NCBI GenBank assembly: GCA_017744315.1
Contig: JAGIBN010000004.1
Location: 310,001 to 374,000, forward strand
DNA: 64,000 bases
Reading direction: 5' to 3'
Source of the DNA: Porphyrobacter sp.
GTDB taxonomy: Bacteria; Pseudomonadota; Alphaproteobacteria; Sphingomonadales; Sphingomonadaceae
The notes under the pieces were generated by a model. The model was given only the letters and a program-made list of their open reading frames with translations, was not told where the DNA came from and did not search any database. The position numbers and the translations under genes were made by a program. Within the stretch, counting starts at the first letter, position 1. Every line of letters starts with the position of its first letter. Of the stretch, positions 26,639 to 36,900 are shown piece by piece.

Positions 26639-26826
26639 AGAACCGCCTCCGTGTCCTCAGAGCCGAGCGAGAATGGAGCCAGCAGCAGCTGGCCGAACGG
26701 CTCGACGTGTCCCGCCAGAGCGTCAATGCGATCGAGACCGGCAAGTATGACCCCTCCCTGCCCCTGGCGTTCCGCATCGCCGATGTGTTCGGAATGACGA
26801 TCGAGGAAATCTTCCTACGCGATTGA
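26629..26826 (+). CDS. XRE-family transcriptional regulator, minimal HTH_3
   Basis: 65 residues: MSVKNRLRVLRAEREWSQ, then the helix-turn-helix QQQLAERLDVSRQSVNAIE and a DPSLPLAFRIADVFGMTIEEIF tail. This is the compact form (like YgzD/HTH_3 regulators) that consists of only the DNA-binding domain. The start is an ATG inside the end of the membrane protein gene. Likely autoregulates its own operon. About 340 gene-free bases follow. Confidence 0.85.
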   Translation: MSVKNRLRVLRAEREWSQQQLAERLDVSRQSVNAIETGKYDPSLPLAFRIADVFGMTIEEIFLRD

Positions 26827-27167
26827 ATCAAGCCAACAGCCGCTAAATGCTTCCCGAAGCCTGCCATTTTCAGCGGTTCAACCCAAGATTTCCCCGGCCC
26901 GACGCGAGTGCCTCGGAGACGCCGCGATTCTGCGTTTGATTAAGTCAGGAACCTCGGAACAACCCTCTGGTTAATCCGAGTGAAAGCTTCCGCGTGTGCG
27001 GTGCAACAAACCAATCGCTTTGAAAGTTGGGGACTTACGCCGCGGTCGCAACTCAAAACAGCAACGTGCTTGTCAAGACGAGCATTATATGTTGCACTGC
27101 ACAACATACCGAATCCGCCGAGTACGGAGGGCGCCCGGCGGAAGAACTTTGCTTCTAGGGAACGCCG
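26827..27167. promoter_or_regulatory. Leader region of the mannoside operon with paired operator-like motifs
   Basis: No gene is seen in 341 bases. A 14-base motif TGTTGCACYGCACA occurs twice in opposite orientation, minus at 26995-27008 and plus at 27090-27103; the second is part of a palindrome ATGTTG-N7-CAACAT (27089-27107). A GGAAC-N16-GGTT element at 26948-26972 resembles the EcfG general-stress promoter (GGAAC-N16/17-CGTT). Both fit control of the downstream glycosyltransferase operon, but neither regulator is proven. Confidence 0.4.
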
Positions 27168-29516
27168 ATGATTGTCGACGAAGTGAATATCCGTCCTGCA
27201 CGTCCTGCCAAGGCCGTAGACGTCCATTCGATCTTCACGCGCCTCAAGGATAATCCCCCGGCGCAGCTCAAGGTTGCCATGGTCGGCACCTTCGTTCCTC
27301 GCCAATGCGGCATTGCCACGTTCGGCAATGACATCTTCGAGAAGCTCGGCCAGTTTCATCCAGGCATCCAGGTCGATGTCTATGCGCTCGACGATCCCAA
27401 GGACCCGCTCGAATACACCGACGTCGCCGGAACGATCGATTGTAGCGATCCCCAGTCCTACCTCGCCGCCGCCCGGCGCATCAACGAAAGCGGCGTCGAC
27501 GCGGTGTGGCTGCAGCATGAGTATGGCATCTTCGGAGGCCCTGATGGCGAGATGGTGTGCGACTTCGTCGACCGCCTTGCCGCCCCGCTCATCCTCACCC
27601 CGCACACCGTACTGACCGAACCGAGCGAGCGGCAGCGTGCCATCCTCGAACATCTGGTCGCCCGGGCGAGCCGGATCATGGTGATGAGCCGCCATTCCTG
27701 CGAACTGCTGGTCCAGCACTACGGCGCTCCGCATGAAATCCTGCAGATCATTCCGCACGGCGCGCCCGACCGCCCGTTCGGCCGCAGCGAAACCTTCAAG
27801 GAGCGCATGGGACTTTCGGGCAAGAATGTCCTCATGACCTTCGGCCTTCTCGGCCCCGGCAAAGGACTGGAACGCGTGATCGAGGCGATGCCCGAGATCG
27901 TCGCCCGGCATCCCGACACGGTCTACCGCATCGTGGGCGCCACGCACCCCAACCTCGTTGCGAGCGAGGGCGAGGCCTATCGCGAAAGGCTCCAGGCGCT
28001 AGCCGCCGAACTGGGCGTGGCCGACCATGTGCTGTGGGACAATCGCTTCGTAGAGACCGACGGGCTGCTCGATCAGATCGAGGCCTGCGACATCTACGTC
28101 ACTCCGTACTTCAACCTGCAGCAATCGACTTCGGGAACGCTCAGCTACGCGGTGGCCCTGGGCAAGGCCGTCGTGTCGACGCCTTACCTGCATGCCCGCG
28201 AATTGCTGGCGGGCGACGCAGGACGCTTGATCGAGCCGGACTCCGCCCCCGCCATCGCGGCAGCCGTGAACGCGCTGCTCGATGACCGCGCCGAATTGCT
28301 CGCCTTGCAGCGCCGAGCCTATGCCAAGGGCCGGCAGACGATCTGGCCGCGCTTTGCCGACGGCGCCGCGGCGCTGATCGAAACCGCCGTGGCTCCAGCA
28401 GGGCGGCCCGCCCCCGTCACCGCCACTCCGGGCCTGAGCGGGGTCTTCGCGATGAGCGACGGCACCGGCATCCTGCAGCACGCCATCGGCGTCGTCCCCG
28501 ACCGTCGCCACGGCTATTGCGTCGACGATAACGCCCGCGCGCTTATGCTGATGAACCTCGCGTCAGGGCTACCCGATCAGGAACGCTCGCGCTGGAGCCT
28601 GACCTACGCCTCGTTCGTCCAGCACGCCTGGAACGAGGACCTCAAGGTCTTCCGCAATTTCATGAGCTTCGAACGCACCTGGTGCGAAGACGCCGGTTCG
28701 GAGGACTCCAACGGCCGCACGCTCTGGGCGCTCGGCCATACGGTCGAGAACGCGCCCGACGAGGACTTGCGCGACTGGGCCCTGCGCTGGTTCGAGACTG
28801 CCCTGCCCCATTGCGCCTCGTTCGGTTCGCCGCGGACCATCGCCTTCATCATGCTCGGTGCCGCGGCTGTCCTTCGCACGCTCCCGCGCCATCGTGGCGC
28901 GCGTGAGATGCTGGACCAGGGCGGCGAGGTCCTGAACCGATTGCTGGAACGCGAGCGGCGCCCCGACTGGGCCTGGTTCGAAGCCGTGCTCGGCTACGAC
29001 AACCCGCGCCTGCCGCAGGCTTTGATCGAGGCCGGGCTGGTCCTCAACCGGATCGAATTCGCCGAGGCCGGGCTGGAGACCCTGGAATGGATCGTCCAGC
29101 AACAGGTCGCAACGAGCGGGCATTTCCGCCCGATCGGTTCGGAGAGCTTTGGCAAGCGGCATTCGTACCTGCCGTTCGACCAGCAACCGCTGGAGGCGCA
29201 GGCCGCGATCGAGGCGGCGCGGGCGGCCTATATCGCCACGGGCGATCGCCGCTGGTTCGATCATGCGACGGCCGCCTGGAGATGGTTTTTCGGAGCCAAT
29301 GACCGGGGCGTGATCCTCGGCGATCTAACGACCGGCCGCAGCCGGGATGGTATCAATCCGCGTGGAGCGAATGAAAACTGTGGTGCAGAATCTATTCTCG
29401 CCTTTCAACTCGCGCATTATTCCATGCTAGCGCTTTCGCAGGCGCAGCGACGCGAATCGGTGGGAGATAACCTTGGGTCTCGAGGGCGCTCAGAACAGTC
29501 CGTTGCAAATCCTTGA
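27168..29516 (+). CDS. GT4 glycosyltransferase fused to an (alpha/alpha) toroid-like domain
   Basis: 782 residues. Residues 35-390 form a GT-B family 4 glycosyltransferase (VAMVGTFVPRQCGIATFG, HEYGIFGG, FGLLGPGKGLERVIEAMP, the acceptor/nucleotide stretch YFNLQQSTSGTLSYAVALGK). Residues 410-765 are helical with motifs GVVPDRRHGYCVDDNARAL, GRTLWALGHTVE and SYLPFDQQPLEAQAA, as in toroidal glycan-processing domains. It is followed, with a 44-base overlap, by a GH130 gene and then a phosphomannose isomerase gene. The context suggests mannosylation or mannan assembly from GDP- or ADP-activated sugar in the cytoplasm. Exact product unknown. Confidence 0.82.
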   Translation: MIVDEVNIRPARPAKAVDVHSIFTRLKDNPPAQLKVAMVGTFVPRQCGIATFGNDIFEKLGQFHPGIQVDVYALDDPKDPLEYTDVAGTIDCSDPQSYLAAARRINESGVDAVWLQHEYGIFGGPDGEMVCDFVDRLAAPLILTPHTVLTEPSERQRAILEHLVARASRIMVMSRHSCELLVQHYGAPHEILQIIPHGAPDRPFGRSETFKERMGLSGKNVLMTFGLLGPGKGLERVIEAMPEIVARHPDTVYRIVGATHPNLVASEGEAYRERLQALAAELGVADHVLWDNRFVETDGLLDQIEACDIYVTPYFNLQQSTSGTLSYAVALGKAVVSTPYLHARELLAGDAGRLIEPDSAPAIAAAVNALLDDRAELLALQRRAYAKGRQTIWPRFADGAAALIETAVAPAGRPAPVTATPGLSGVFAMSDGTGILQHAIGVVPDRRHGYCVDDNARALMLMNLASGLPDQERSRWSLTYASFVQHAWNEDLKVFRNFMSFERTWCEDAGSEDSNGRTLWALGHTVENAPDEDLRDWALRWFETALPHCASFGSPRTIAFIMLGAAAVLRTLPRHRGAREMLDQGGEVLNRLLERERRPDWAWFEAVLGYDNPRLPQALIEAGLVLNRIEFAEAGLETLEWIVQQQVATSGHFRPIGSESFGKRHSYLPFDQQPLEAQAAIEAARAAYIATGDRRWFDHATAAWRWFFGANDRGVILGDLTTGRSRDGINPRGANENCGAESILAFQLAHYSMLALSQAQRRESVGDNLGSRGRSEQSVANP

Positions 29517-30780
29517 CGAGCGGCTCCACGCGGACCCCTCACGCGTCGTTCTTCGGCCATTTCACCTGGGCTGGCAGGCCAGCAATGCACCGGGCGGCCG
29601 TGCGCTCAAGCTGCTGCATGACGTTGCCGCGCTGAGCGAAGAAGACGTCGTTGCGGAATACGACCGCGTGCGCGGCGACTTCGTGGCGCGGCACTGGCAG
29701 ACCGAGAAGATGTTCGACGACCGCTTCGAGGAAGTCGAGGCGACCGCGGACATCGACTGCAGCGGTTTCTCGCGCACGCGCAAGCGCCTGATCGGGGCGT
29801 TCTTCTGCCACGAATATACCTACGCTGCGGCAGCGCTGATGAACCCTTCGATCGTGCCGCATCCCGACCAGAGCGGCATCAGCGGCGGATCGTGCCGTTT
29901 CGTCATGTCGCTGCGGGCCGTGGGCGAAGGCCACATCAGCTCGGTCGCGTTCCGCGAAGGCATTGCCAATCCCGACGGCAGTTTCAGCCTGTGGCCGCAG
30001 GGGACCCTGGCAACCTCGGTCGATCTCGACGATGCCAGCCTGCATGACAGCGACGCCGGCGTGATCGTCCACCGCCATCCCGATTCCAGCCTGTCGAACA
30101 CGGTGATCTTCCCGATCACCGAACAGCAGCGCGGCGGGCTTGAGGACTTGCGCCTGGTCCGCTTCGACCATGGCGACGAAGACTACGAATGGATCGGCAC
30201 TTACACCGCCTATTCGGGCCAATCGATCCGCTCGGAACTGATGCGGACGGTCGATTTCAAGCGCTTCCTGCTCGAACCGATCGTCGGCAAGGCCGGCCGC
30301 AACAAGGGTATGGCACTGTTTCCGAAGAAGATCGGCGGCAAGTACATGATGGTCGGCCGGCAGGACGGGAAGAACCTGTTCCTGCTCAAGTCCGACCGGC
30401 TCGACCGCTGGAACTCCGACGGGGTCCTCCTGATGGAGCCCAAGTACCCGTGGGAGTTCATCCAGATCGGCAACTGCGGCAGCCCGATCCTGACCGACGC
30501 GGGCTGGCTGCTATTCACCCATGGCGTCGGCGCAATGCGCAAGTACTCGCTGGGCTGCGCGCTGCTCGACCGGGACAATCCGGCCAAAGTCATCGGCCGC
30601 ACTGCCGAGCCGGTCCTGACCGCGGTCGATGCCGATCGCTCGGGCTATGTGCCGAACGTGGTCTATACTTGCGGGGCCATGAGGGTCGGCGACCGGCTGC
30701 TGGTACCCTACGGCATTTCCGATAGCGCCGTCGGTTTCGCGACTGTCGAAATCCAGGCCTTGCTGGACCTGATGGTTTAG
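29473..30780 (+). CDS. GH130-family mannoside phosphorylase/hydrolase
   Basis: 435 residues from the TTG at 29473, which has GGGAG seven bases upstream; TTG 29503 is an alternative. The five-bladed propeller motifs include NPSIVPHPDQSG, the catalytic-acid segment GGLEDLRLVRF (the Asp corresponds to the general acid in GH130), GRNKGMALFPKKI and LLFTHGVGAMRKYSLG. GH130 enzymes phosphorolyse or hydrolyse beta-1,2- or beta-1,4-mannosides. It overlaps the glycosyltransferase gene by 44 bases and is followed 17 bases later by manA, so a mannose-1-phosphate to mannose-6-phosphate recycling step is plausible. Confidence 0.85.
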   Translation: MGLEGAQNSPLQILDERLHADPSRVVLRPFHLGWQASNAPGGRALKLLHDVAALSEEDVVAEYDRVRGDFVARHWQTEKMFDDRFEEVEATADIDCSGFSRTRKRLIGAFFCHEYTYAAAALMNPSIVPHPDQSGISGGSCRFVMSLRAVGEGHISSVAFREGIANPDGSFSLWPQGTLATSVDLDDASLHDSDAGVIVHRHPDSSLSNTVIFPITEQQRGGLEDLRLVRFDHGDEDYEWIGTYTAYSGQSIRSELMRTVDFKRFLLEPIVGKAGRNKGMALFPKKIGGKYMMVGRQDGKNLFLLKSDRLDRWNSDGVLLMEPKYPWEFIQIGNCGSPILTDAGWLLFTHGVGAMRKYSLGCALLDRDNPAKVIGRTAEPVLTAVDADRSGYVPNVVYTCGAMRVGDRLLVPYGISDSAVGFATVEIQALLDLMV

Positions 30781-30797
30781 CTAGGAGTTAGGCGGTC

Positions 30798-31610
30798 ATG
30801 CTCCTTGAAACCAAGACCGTCGAGAAACCCTGGGGCAAAGACTTGCTCCCCCCGCCGTTCGCGACGCCCGCCGGCAAGCGCATCGGCGAAATCTGGTTCG
30901 AGCCACCGGCAGAGCTGCCGCAGCTCCTGGTGAAGTACATCTTCACCAGCGAGAAACTCTCGGTCCAGGTTCACCCCTCCGATGCGCAGACTCAGGCCGC
31001 CGGACTGGGCAAGCAGGGCAAGGAGGAATGCTGGCTGGTGATCGATGCCGATCCCGGTGCGGTGCTAGGCATGGGTTTCGGAGGCGATATCGATAGCGAA
31101 GCCATGCGCCAGGCGGCACTCGACGGCAGCATCGAGGACAAGCTGGTATGGCATCCGGTCCAGGCCGGTGATTTCTTCTACATTCCCGCGAACACGGTCC
31201 ATGCCATCGGCGGCGGGGTCAGCATTATCGAGATCCAGCAGAACTCGGACATCACATACCGCCTCTACGACTACGGCCGCCCGCGCGAGCTGCATCTCGA
31301 TGAGGCCATCGGGGTGGCGAAGGGCCAGCCCTATGACGAGCGGTATTCGCGGCACGTGCCCGAGCGCGGCGACACGACCCTGGTCGATGGGCCCTGGTTC
31401 CGGCTCGACCGGATCGACGGCACGCCGCCCGCAGCGATCGCGGCCAAATATGACGGACCGCTGCTGGTGATACCGCGAGAAGGCTCAGCGGTTGTTGCCG
31501 GAGAAGCCGTGGCACCGGGAGAGTGCGCGCTGGCGCCATCGCTGGCAGCCATCGAGTTCGCGGATCAGGGAAGCTGTCTGATTACGCAGCCGATTGCGGG
31601 GGCTCGCTAG
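30798..31610 (+). CDS. manA: Mannose-6-phosphate isomerase, class I
   Basis: 270 residues, a compact class I isomerase without the long helical insertion of the E. coli enzyme. Zinc ligands are in KLSVQVHPSDAQTQ (Gln, His), EECWLVID (Glu) and PANTVHAIGGG (His); YRLYDYGR provides the catalytic/product-binding region. It interconverts mannose-6-phosphate and fructose-6-phosphate, feeding GDP-mannose synthesis or glycolysis. It is the third gene of the mannoside operon, and the preceding spacer holds a GGAG ribosome site. The downstream gene converges, three bases away. Confidence 0.9.
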   Translation: MLLETKTVEKPWGKDLLPPPFATPAGKRIGEIWFEPPAELPQLLVKYIFTSEKLSVQVHPSDAQTQAAGLGKQGKEECWLVIDADPGAVLGMGFGGDIDSEAMRQAALDGSIEDKLVWHPVQAGDFFYIPANTVHAIGGGVSIIEIQQNSDITYRLYDYGRPRELHLDEAIGVAKGQPYDERYSRHVPERGDTTLVDGPWFRLDRIDGTPPAAIAAKYDGPLLVIPREGSAVVAGEAVAPGECALAPSLAAIEFADQGSCLITQPIAGAR

Positions 31611-31613
31611 GGC

Positions 31614-32399
31614 TTACCGCCCCTTCCACACCGCCGGACGTTTCTCGACGAAGGCCGCCATGCCTTCCGCCTTGTCCTCCGTCGCTGCGAGCACATGGAA
31701 CAGCCGGCGCTCCAGCCGGATGCCCTCGCCGAGCGGCAGATCCTGGGCCGCGTTGACCAGCTCCTTGGCCGCCAGAATCGCGAGCGGCGGCATCGCCGCG
31801 ATCGCTTCTGCCGTCTTGAGCGCGCTGTCGAGCAACTCCGCCGCGGGCACGACTTTCGCCACCAGCCCGGCCCGTTCGGCCTCGGCCGCGTCCATCATCC
31901 GGCCGGTGAGGATCATCTCCATCGCCTTGGCCTTGCCGATCGCCCTCGTCAGACGTTGGCTGCCACCCATGCCGGGAACGACGCCGAGCTTGATCTCCGG
32001 CTGGCCGAACTTCGCCGTATCCGCCGCGACGATGAAATCCGCCATCATCGCCAGCTCGCACCCACCGCCGAGCGCGAAGCCGTTCACCGCCGCGATCCAC
32101 GGCTTGCGCACGGCATTCACGAGATGGCTCTGCCAGCGCACGAACATGTCGTCGGCATAGAATTCCGCCGCCGGTTTCTCCGCCATCTCCTTGATGTCGG
32201 CCCCGGCGGCGAACGCTTTCTCGCCCGATCCCGTGACCACCGCGCAGCGCTGCGTATCGTCAGCCTCGAACGCGGCGAAAGCGGCGATCAGGTCTTCGAG
32301 GACGGCGCTGGACAGCGCGTTGAGCGCTTCGGGGCGGTTAAGCGTGACCAAGGTCACCACCCCGCGCGTTTCGACGAGAATGTTGGCGTATTGCGTCAT
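31614..32399 (-). CDS. Enoyl-CoA hydratase
   Basis: 261 residues, the normal crotonase length. The oxyanion-hole regions are [12 protein letters not shown] near residue 65 and [14 protein letters not shown] near 108, with the two catalytic Glu residues in GGGCELAMM and [13 protein letters not shown], both present in true hydratases. It adds water to trans-2-enoyl-CoA in beta-oxidation or amino acid degradation. Its start codon overlaps the stop of glutamate dehydrogenase by four bases, so the two are translationally coupled, an unusual pair. Confidence 0.92.
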   Translation of the reverse strand: MTQYANILVETRGVVTLVTLNRPEALNALSSAVLEDLIAAFAAFEADDTQRCAVVTGSGEKAFAAGADIKEMAEKPAAEFYADDMFVRWQSHLVNAVRKPWIAAVNGFALGGGCELAMMADFIVAADTAKFGQPEIKLGVVPGMGGSQRLTRAIGKAKAMEMILTGRMMDAAEAERAGLVAKVVPAAELLDSALKTAEAIAAMPPLAILAAKELVNAAQDLPLGEGIRLERRLFHVLAATEDKAEGMAAFVEKRPAVWKGR

Positions 32400-33751
32400 A
32401 CGACTCCGAAAGCGAGCATGGCGTCGGCCACTTTCTTGAAGCCGGCGATATTGGCACCCTTCACGTAGTTTACGTAGCCATCGCCCTGAGCACCATAGGC
32501 GATGCAGCGGTGATGGATGCCGTCCATGATGTCGCGCAGCATGACCTGGAGCTCTTCCTCTTTCCAGCTACGGCGGGCCGAGTTCTGGCTCATCTCCAGG
32601 CCCGAGACCGCAACACCTCCGGCATTCGCCGCCTTGCCCGGCGCGAACAGGATGCGCGCGTCGCGGAAGGTGTGCACCGCGTCGAGGTTCGAGGGCATGT
32701 TGGCGCCTTCGGACACCGCGATGCAGCCGTTGGCGATCAGCGCCTTGGCATCGGGGCCGAGCAACTCGTTCTGCGTCGCACAGGGCAACGCCACGTCGCA
32801 CGGCACGTTCCACGGCGTCTGGTCGGCATGGAACGTCGCGCCCTTGAATGCGTCGGCGTACTCGCTGATCCGTCCGCGCCGGTGAGTCTTGTGTTCCTTG
32901 ACCCACTGGACCTTCTCCAGCGTCAGCCCTTCGGGATCGTGAATGAAGCCGCCGGAATCCGACAGCGTCACCGGCTTCGCGCCAAGCTGGATGAGCTTCT
33001 CCGCCGCGTGCGTCGCGACGTTGCCCGAACCGGATACCACCGCGCGCATACCGGTCAGATCGCGTCCGGTGTGCTTGAGCATGTTCTCGAGGAAGTAGAC
33101 CGCGCCATAGCCGGTCGCTTCGGGCCGGATCATCGAGCCGCCGTATTCCAGGCCCTTGCCGGTCAGCACGCCGGTGAAGTGGTTGGTGATGCGCTTGTAC
33201 TGGCCGAACATGTAGCCGATCTCGCGCTCGCCCACGCCAATATCGCCGGCGGGCACGTCCACGTCGGCACCGATGTGGCGGTAGAGCTCGGTCATGAAGC
33301 TCTGGCAGAAGCGCATGACCTCGCGGTCGCTCTTGCCCTTGGGGTCGAAGTTCGCCCCACCCTTGCCCCCGCCCATCGGCAGGCCGGTCAGCGCATTCTT
33401 GAAGGTCTGTTCGAACGCCAGGAACTTGAGCACGCTCTCGTTGACGCTCGGGTGGAAGCGGATGCCGCCCTTGTAGGGGCCGATCGCGTTGTTGTTCTGC
33501 ACGCGGTAGCCGCGCTGGACGCGGATGCGGCCGCTGTCGTCTTCCCAGCATACGCGGAACGACACGATGCGGTCGGGCTCGGCAATGCGGCGCAGGATCC
33601 GCTCGGAGTGGTAAGCCTTCTTGTCGGCGATGAAATCGAAGATGTCTTCCGCGACCTCCTGCACCGCCTGGACGAATTCCGGCTGATGCGGGTTGAGGCG
33701 CTTCACGTCCTCCATGAACTCCGGAAAATCGACGTGCGTAAATGTCGCCAT
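32396..33751 (-). CDS. gdhA: NADP-specific glutamate dehydrogenase
   Basis: 451 residues, the size of hexameric small-type GDH. Substrate-binding and catalytic segments: [30 protein letters not shown] (catalytic Lys), [21 protein letters not shown]; the cofactor domain has [14 protein letters not shown]. The length and the [10 protein letters not shown] form match the NADP-dependent assimilatory enzyme GdhA, which aminates 2-oxoglutarate with ammonium. It is the first gene of a two-gene unit with the hydratase. The 178-base upstream interval is shared with the divergent CHAT operon. Confidence 0.94.
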   Translation of the reverse strand: MATFTHVDFPEFMEDVKRLNPHQPEFVQAVQEVAEDIFDFIADKKAYHSERILRRIAEPDRIVSFRVCWEDDSGRIRVQRGYRVQNNNAIGPYKGGIRFHPSVNESVLKFLAFEQTFKNALTGLPMGGGKGGANFDPKGKSDREVMRFCQSFMTELYRHIGADVDVPAGDIGVGEREIGYMFGQYKRITNHFTGVLTGKGLEYGGSMIRPEATGYGAVYFLENMLKHTGRDLTGMRAVVSGSGNVATHAAEKLIQLGAKPVTLSDSGGFIHDPEGLTLEKVQWVKEHKTHRRGRISEYADAFKGATFHADQTPWNVPCDVALPCATQNELLGPDAKALIANGCIAVSEGANMPSNLDAVHTFRDARILFAPGKAANAGGVAVSGLEMSQNSARRSWKEEELQVMLRDIMDGIHHRCIAYGAQGDGYVNYVKGANIAGFKKVADAMLAFGVV

Positions 33752-33885
33752 GCGCCCTCTCTTCTTTCCTTATCTTTCGCCAAAGCGTGGCGATTCGGGC
33801 GTCTATGAACGGCGAGCAGGGCGCTGAAAAGGCGCAATGGTTCCACGGAGCCCCGCTTGCCTAGCCGCGCCGCTTGGCGCAAAGC

Positions 33886-33929
33886 TCCCTGACAAATGGG
33901 GTATCGCGTTCCGTCATAGGGGTCAGGGA
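33886..33929 (+). promoter_or_regulatory. Inverted repeat ending at the CHAT gene ribosome binding site
   Basis: TCCCTGAC (33886-33893) and GTCAGGGA (33922-33929) are perfectly complementary with a 28-base spacer. The right arm overlaps the Shine-Dalgarno and ends at the base before the ATG. If both arms are transcribed, the hairpin would hide the ribosome site. Confidence 0.35.
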
Positions 33930-36900
33930 ATGCTTTCGAATTCGTGCCGTGCAACCATCGCCGCGCTGTGCAGCGCTGCCGCCGCGTTCGCCCTGCCCGG
34001 GCCCGCGCTGGCCGCGTCGCCGCTCGAGAGCGAGAGCTTCCAGGTCGGCACCGAGGGCGCCTTGTGCGAAGCCCAGGGCGTCATGCTCGGCGCGGCGCGG
34101 ACATCCGTGTTCGACCGCAAGTGGGCGCTGATCTGCAGCGACGTCGACCGGCCGGTCGGCTCAGCCTTCAGCTGGCGCGCCGGAGGGGACGCATCGGAGT
34201 GGATCGGCCGGGGTCGCGACGCGACGATCGAATGCAGCGCGGTCGGTTCTGCCGCCGACATCGCACCGGGAGCCATCATGCGCCGCTGCCGGGAGCAAGG
34301 CACCAATCTCGAATGGAACAGCTATGCCGTGAAGTCCGGCGACCGCGTGCTGGTTGTCGAAGGCGTCGCGGCTTTCGACAGCGCGCTGCGCCTGGCCATG
34401 GCCAATCTGGTCCAGAACCGGATCGTGCCCGGCGCGCTCGACATCGTGACGACCGGCGGCTCGGGCTCGCTGGCACAGGCGCGCGCCAGCCTGGGTGGGC
34501 ACGACTTGCTGATCGGCCAGGGCTACCGGCGCAACAACGCAGGCGAATATACCGAGGCCGAGGAATTCTTCCGGCCCGGCCTGCTCGACGACACGAGCCA
34601 GGAAGGCGCCGCCACTATCGCCGCGCAACGCCATGAGACCCTGGTCAACCGCGCGCTCCAGCTGTCCAACCTAGGCCGCTTCGACGAGGCGACGCGACTG
34701 TTCGGAGAGGCCCGCGCCATGGGCCTGCGCGACCCGATCCAGCCGCGCCTGCTACGCAATTTCGAGGCGATCGACGCGCTCAACCGTGGTGACCTCGCCG
34801 CCGTAGCCCCAATCCTCGCGCGCCCGGTGCCCGAGGTGGCTCAGCCGGTTGCAGCGGAAGGCGGCACTGTCCTGATCGATGCGCCGCTGTCCGCCGGGTT
34901 GAACTCGGGCCTCTCCGCCAGCCTGACGGACTCTGTGCAGCAAGCCAGTCGCCTGACCCTGGCCGAGCGCGCCGCGATCATCGACGCACAGGCCCGCCAG
35001 ATCGGCGGCACGGCTCTGCGCCTTGACGGGAAGAGCGACGCCGCGCTCGCCGAACTGACAGCGGCCCGCAACGACATCATGCGGGTCAAGGAAGGCCGCG
35101 TGCTCAGCACGGCCCGGCTTCAGGCCCAGATCCTGGCCGAAATGTCCCAGGTTCACGAAGCCAATGGCCGCTATGCCCAGGCCGAGGGGCTCCTGCGTGA
35201 CGCTGTCGCTCTGACCGAGCGGCGCTATCCGGAATCGGCCTCGGTCAACGCCACCAAGGCGCGGCTCGCCGCCTACCTTGAGCGGCGCGGAGAGAAGCAG
35301 AAGTCGCTGGCGCTCTATCGCGAAGTGGTCAGCGACGTGACCGGCAAGCGCGCGGCGCTGGTGGGGCTCGAGAACCAGATCCGGCCCTACATGCGGATGC
35401 TGGTCGACGATGTGCAGGCGCAACCGGCGCTCGTCTCCGACTTGTTCCTGGCCTCTCAGTTGGTCGAACGGCCCGGCGCGGCGCAAACCCTCGCCCAGCT
35501 TTCACGGCAGTTGTCGGCAGGGACCGGCGAGGCCTCGGACTTGTTCCGCCGGGCCAATACCGTTGACCGCGAATTGACCCGCGTGAACCTCTCGATCGCC
35601 CAGGCGCGCACTCCGGACAATGCCGGTGAGGGTGAAGCGGCCGCCCTGCTGCCCGAACTCGAAGACCGCAAGGCGCGGCTCGAGCAGGCGCAGCTGGAAT
35701 TGCTCAATGCGCTTGGGGCCTATCCCGAATACCGCTCGATCTCGCACAACTATGTCGCGGCCGATGACCTTGTCGCGCTGCTCAAGCCGGACGAGGCCTA
35801 TCTCAAGCTCGTGCGCCTCGGGGACGAGATGTTCGCGGTCTATCTCTCGCCTACCCGCTCGACCGGCTGGCGCGTGGACGCGAGCGCGAGCCAGGTGGCC
35901 GGTCTGGTCCAGAAGCTGCGGGATTCGATCGCCCTCAGCATCAACGGCGTTACCGCGACCTATCCGTTCGACGTCGACAGTTCGCGCCAGCTTTACCAGG
36001 CCGTCTTCGGTCCCGTGGCCGGCGAGCTGGGCCAGGTCGAGCACCTGATCTTCGAGCCCGACGGCGCGCTGTTGCAGTTGCCGATCAACCTGCTCGTGGC
36101 CGATCAGGCGGGGGTGGACGCCTATCATGCGCGGGTGGCCGCCGGTGGTGACGAGTTCGACTTCCGCGGCGTGAACTGGCTCGGCCGCGATAAGGCCATC
36201 AGCACGGCTCTGTCGCCCGCAGGCTTCCGCGACGCACGGCGCGCGCCGTCTTCGAGAGCGGCGAAAGCCTATCTCGGGCTCGGCCAGAACGAGCCTGTCG
36301 GGCAAGTGACGCAAGCGGCCCTGACGCGTGGCCTGCCCCAGTTCACCGATCCTGGCTGTGCCCTGCCCGTAGCGTCCTGGAACCGCCCGATCCCCTCGGA
36401 CGAGCTGGTTGCGGCGAGCGCAGTATTCGGTGCCGGGCAATCGACCCTGCTCACCCGGGCCGCGTTCAGCGACACAGCGATCGAGGGGCGCGGCGATCTC
36501 AACGCCTTCCGCATCCTCCACTTCGCGACCCACGCCGTGGTGACGCCCCCGCGCGAAGGCTGTCCGGCGCAACCGGCGTTGGTCACCTCGTTCGGCGACC
36601 AGGGCTCCGACGGGCTGCTGCAGTTCGGCGAGGTGTTCGACCTCAACCTCGACGCCGACCTGGTCATCCTCTCGGCCTGCGACACGGCCAGCACCGCGGG
36701 CCTTGAAGCGACCCGCGAGGCCGGGCTCGAGAGCGGCGGCGGGCAGGCTCTGGACGGTCTGGTCCGCGCCTTCATCGGTGCCGGTGGCCGGCAGGTCATC
36801 GCCAGCCACTGGCCCGCGCCCGAACAGTACGACGCGACCGGACGGCTGTTCGCCAGCTTCTTCCGCGCGCCTGCCGGGACCAGCCAGGGAGACGCACTGC

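Noticed and set aside
27001-27171. Short plus-strand frames before the GT4 gene
   Set aside because: They overlap the operator-like motifs, lack ribosome sites and show no family resemblance.
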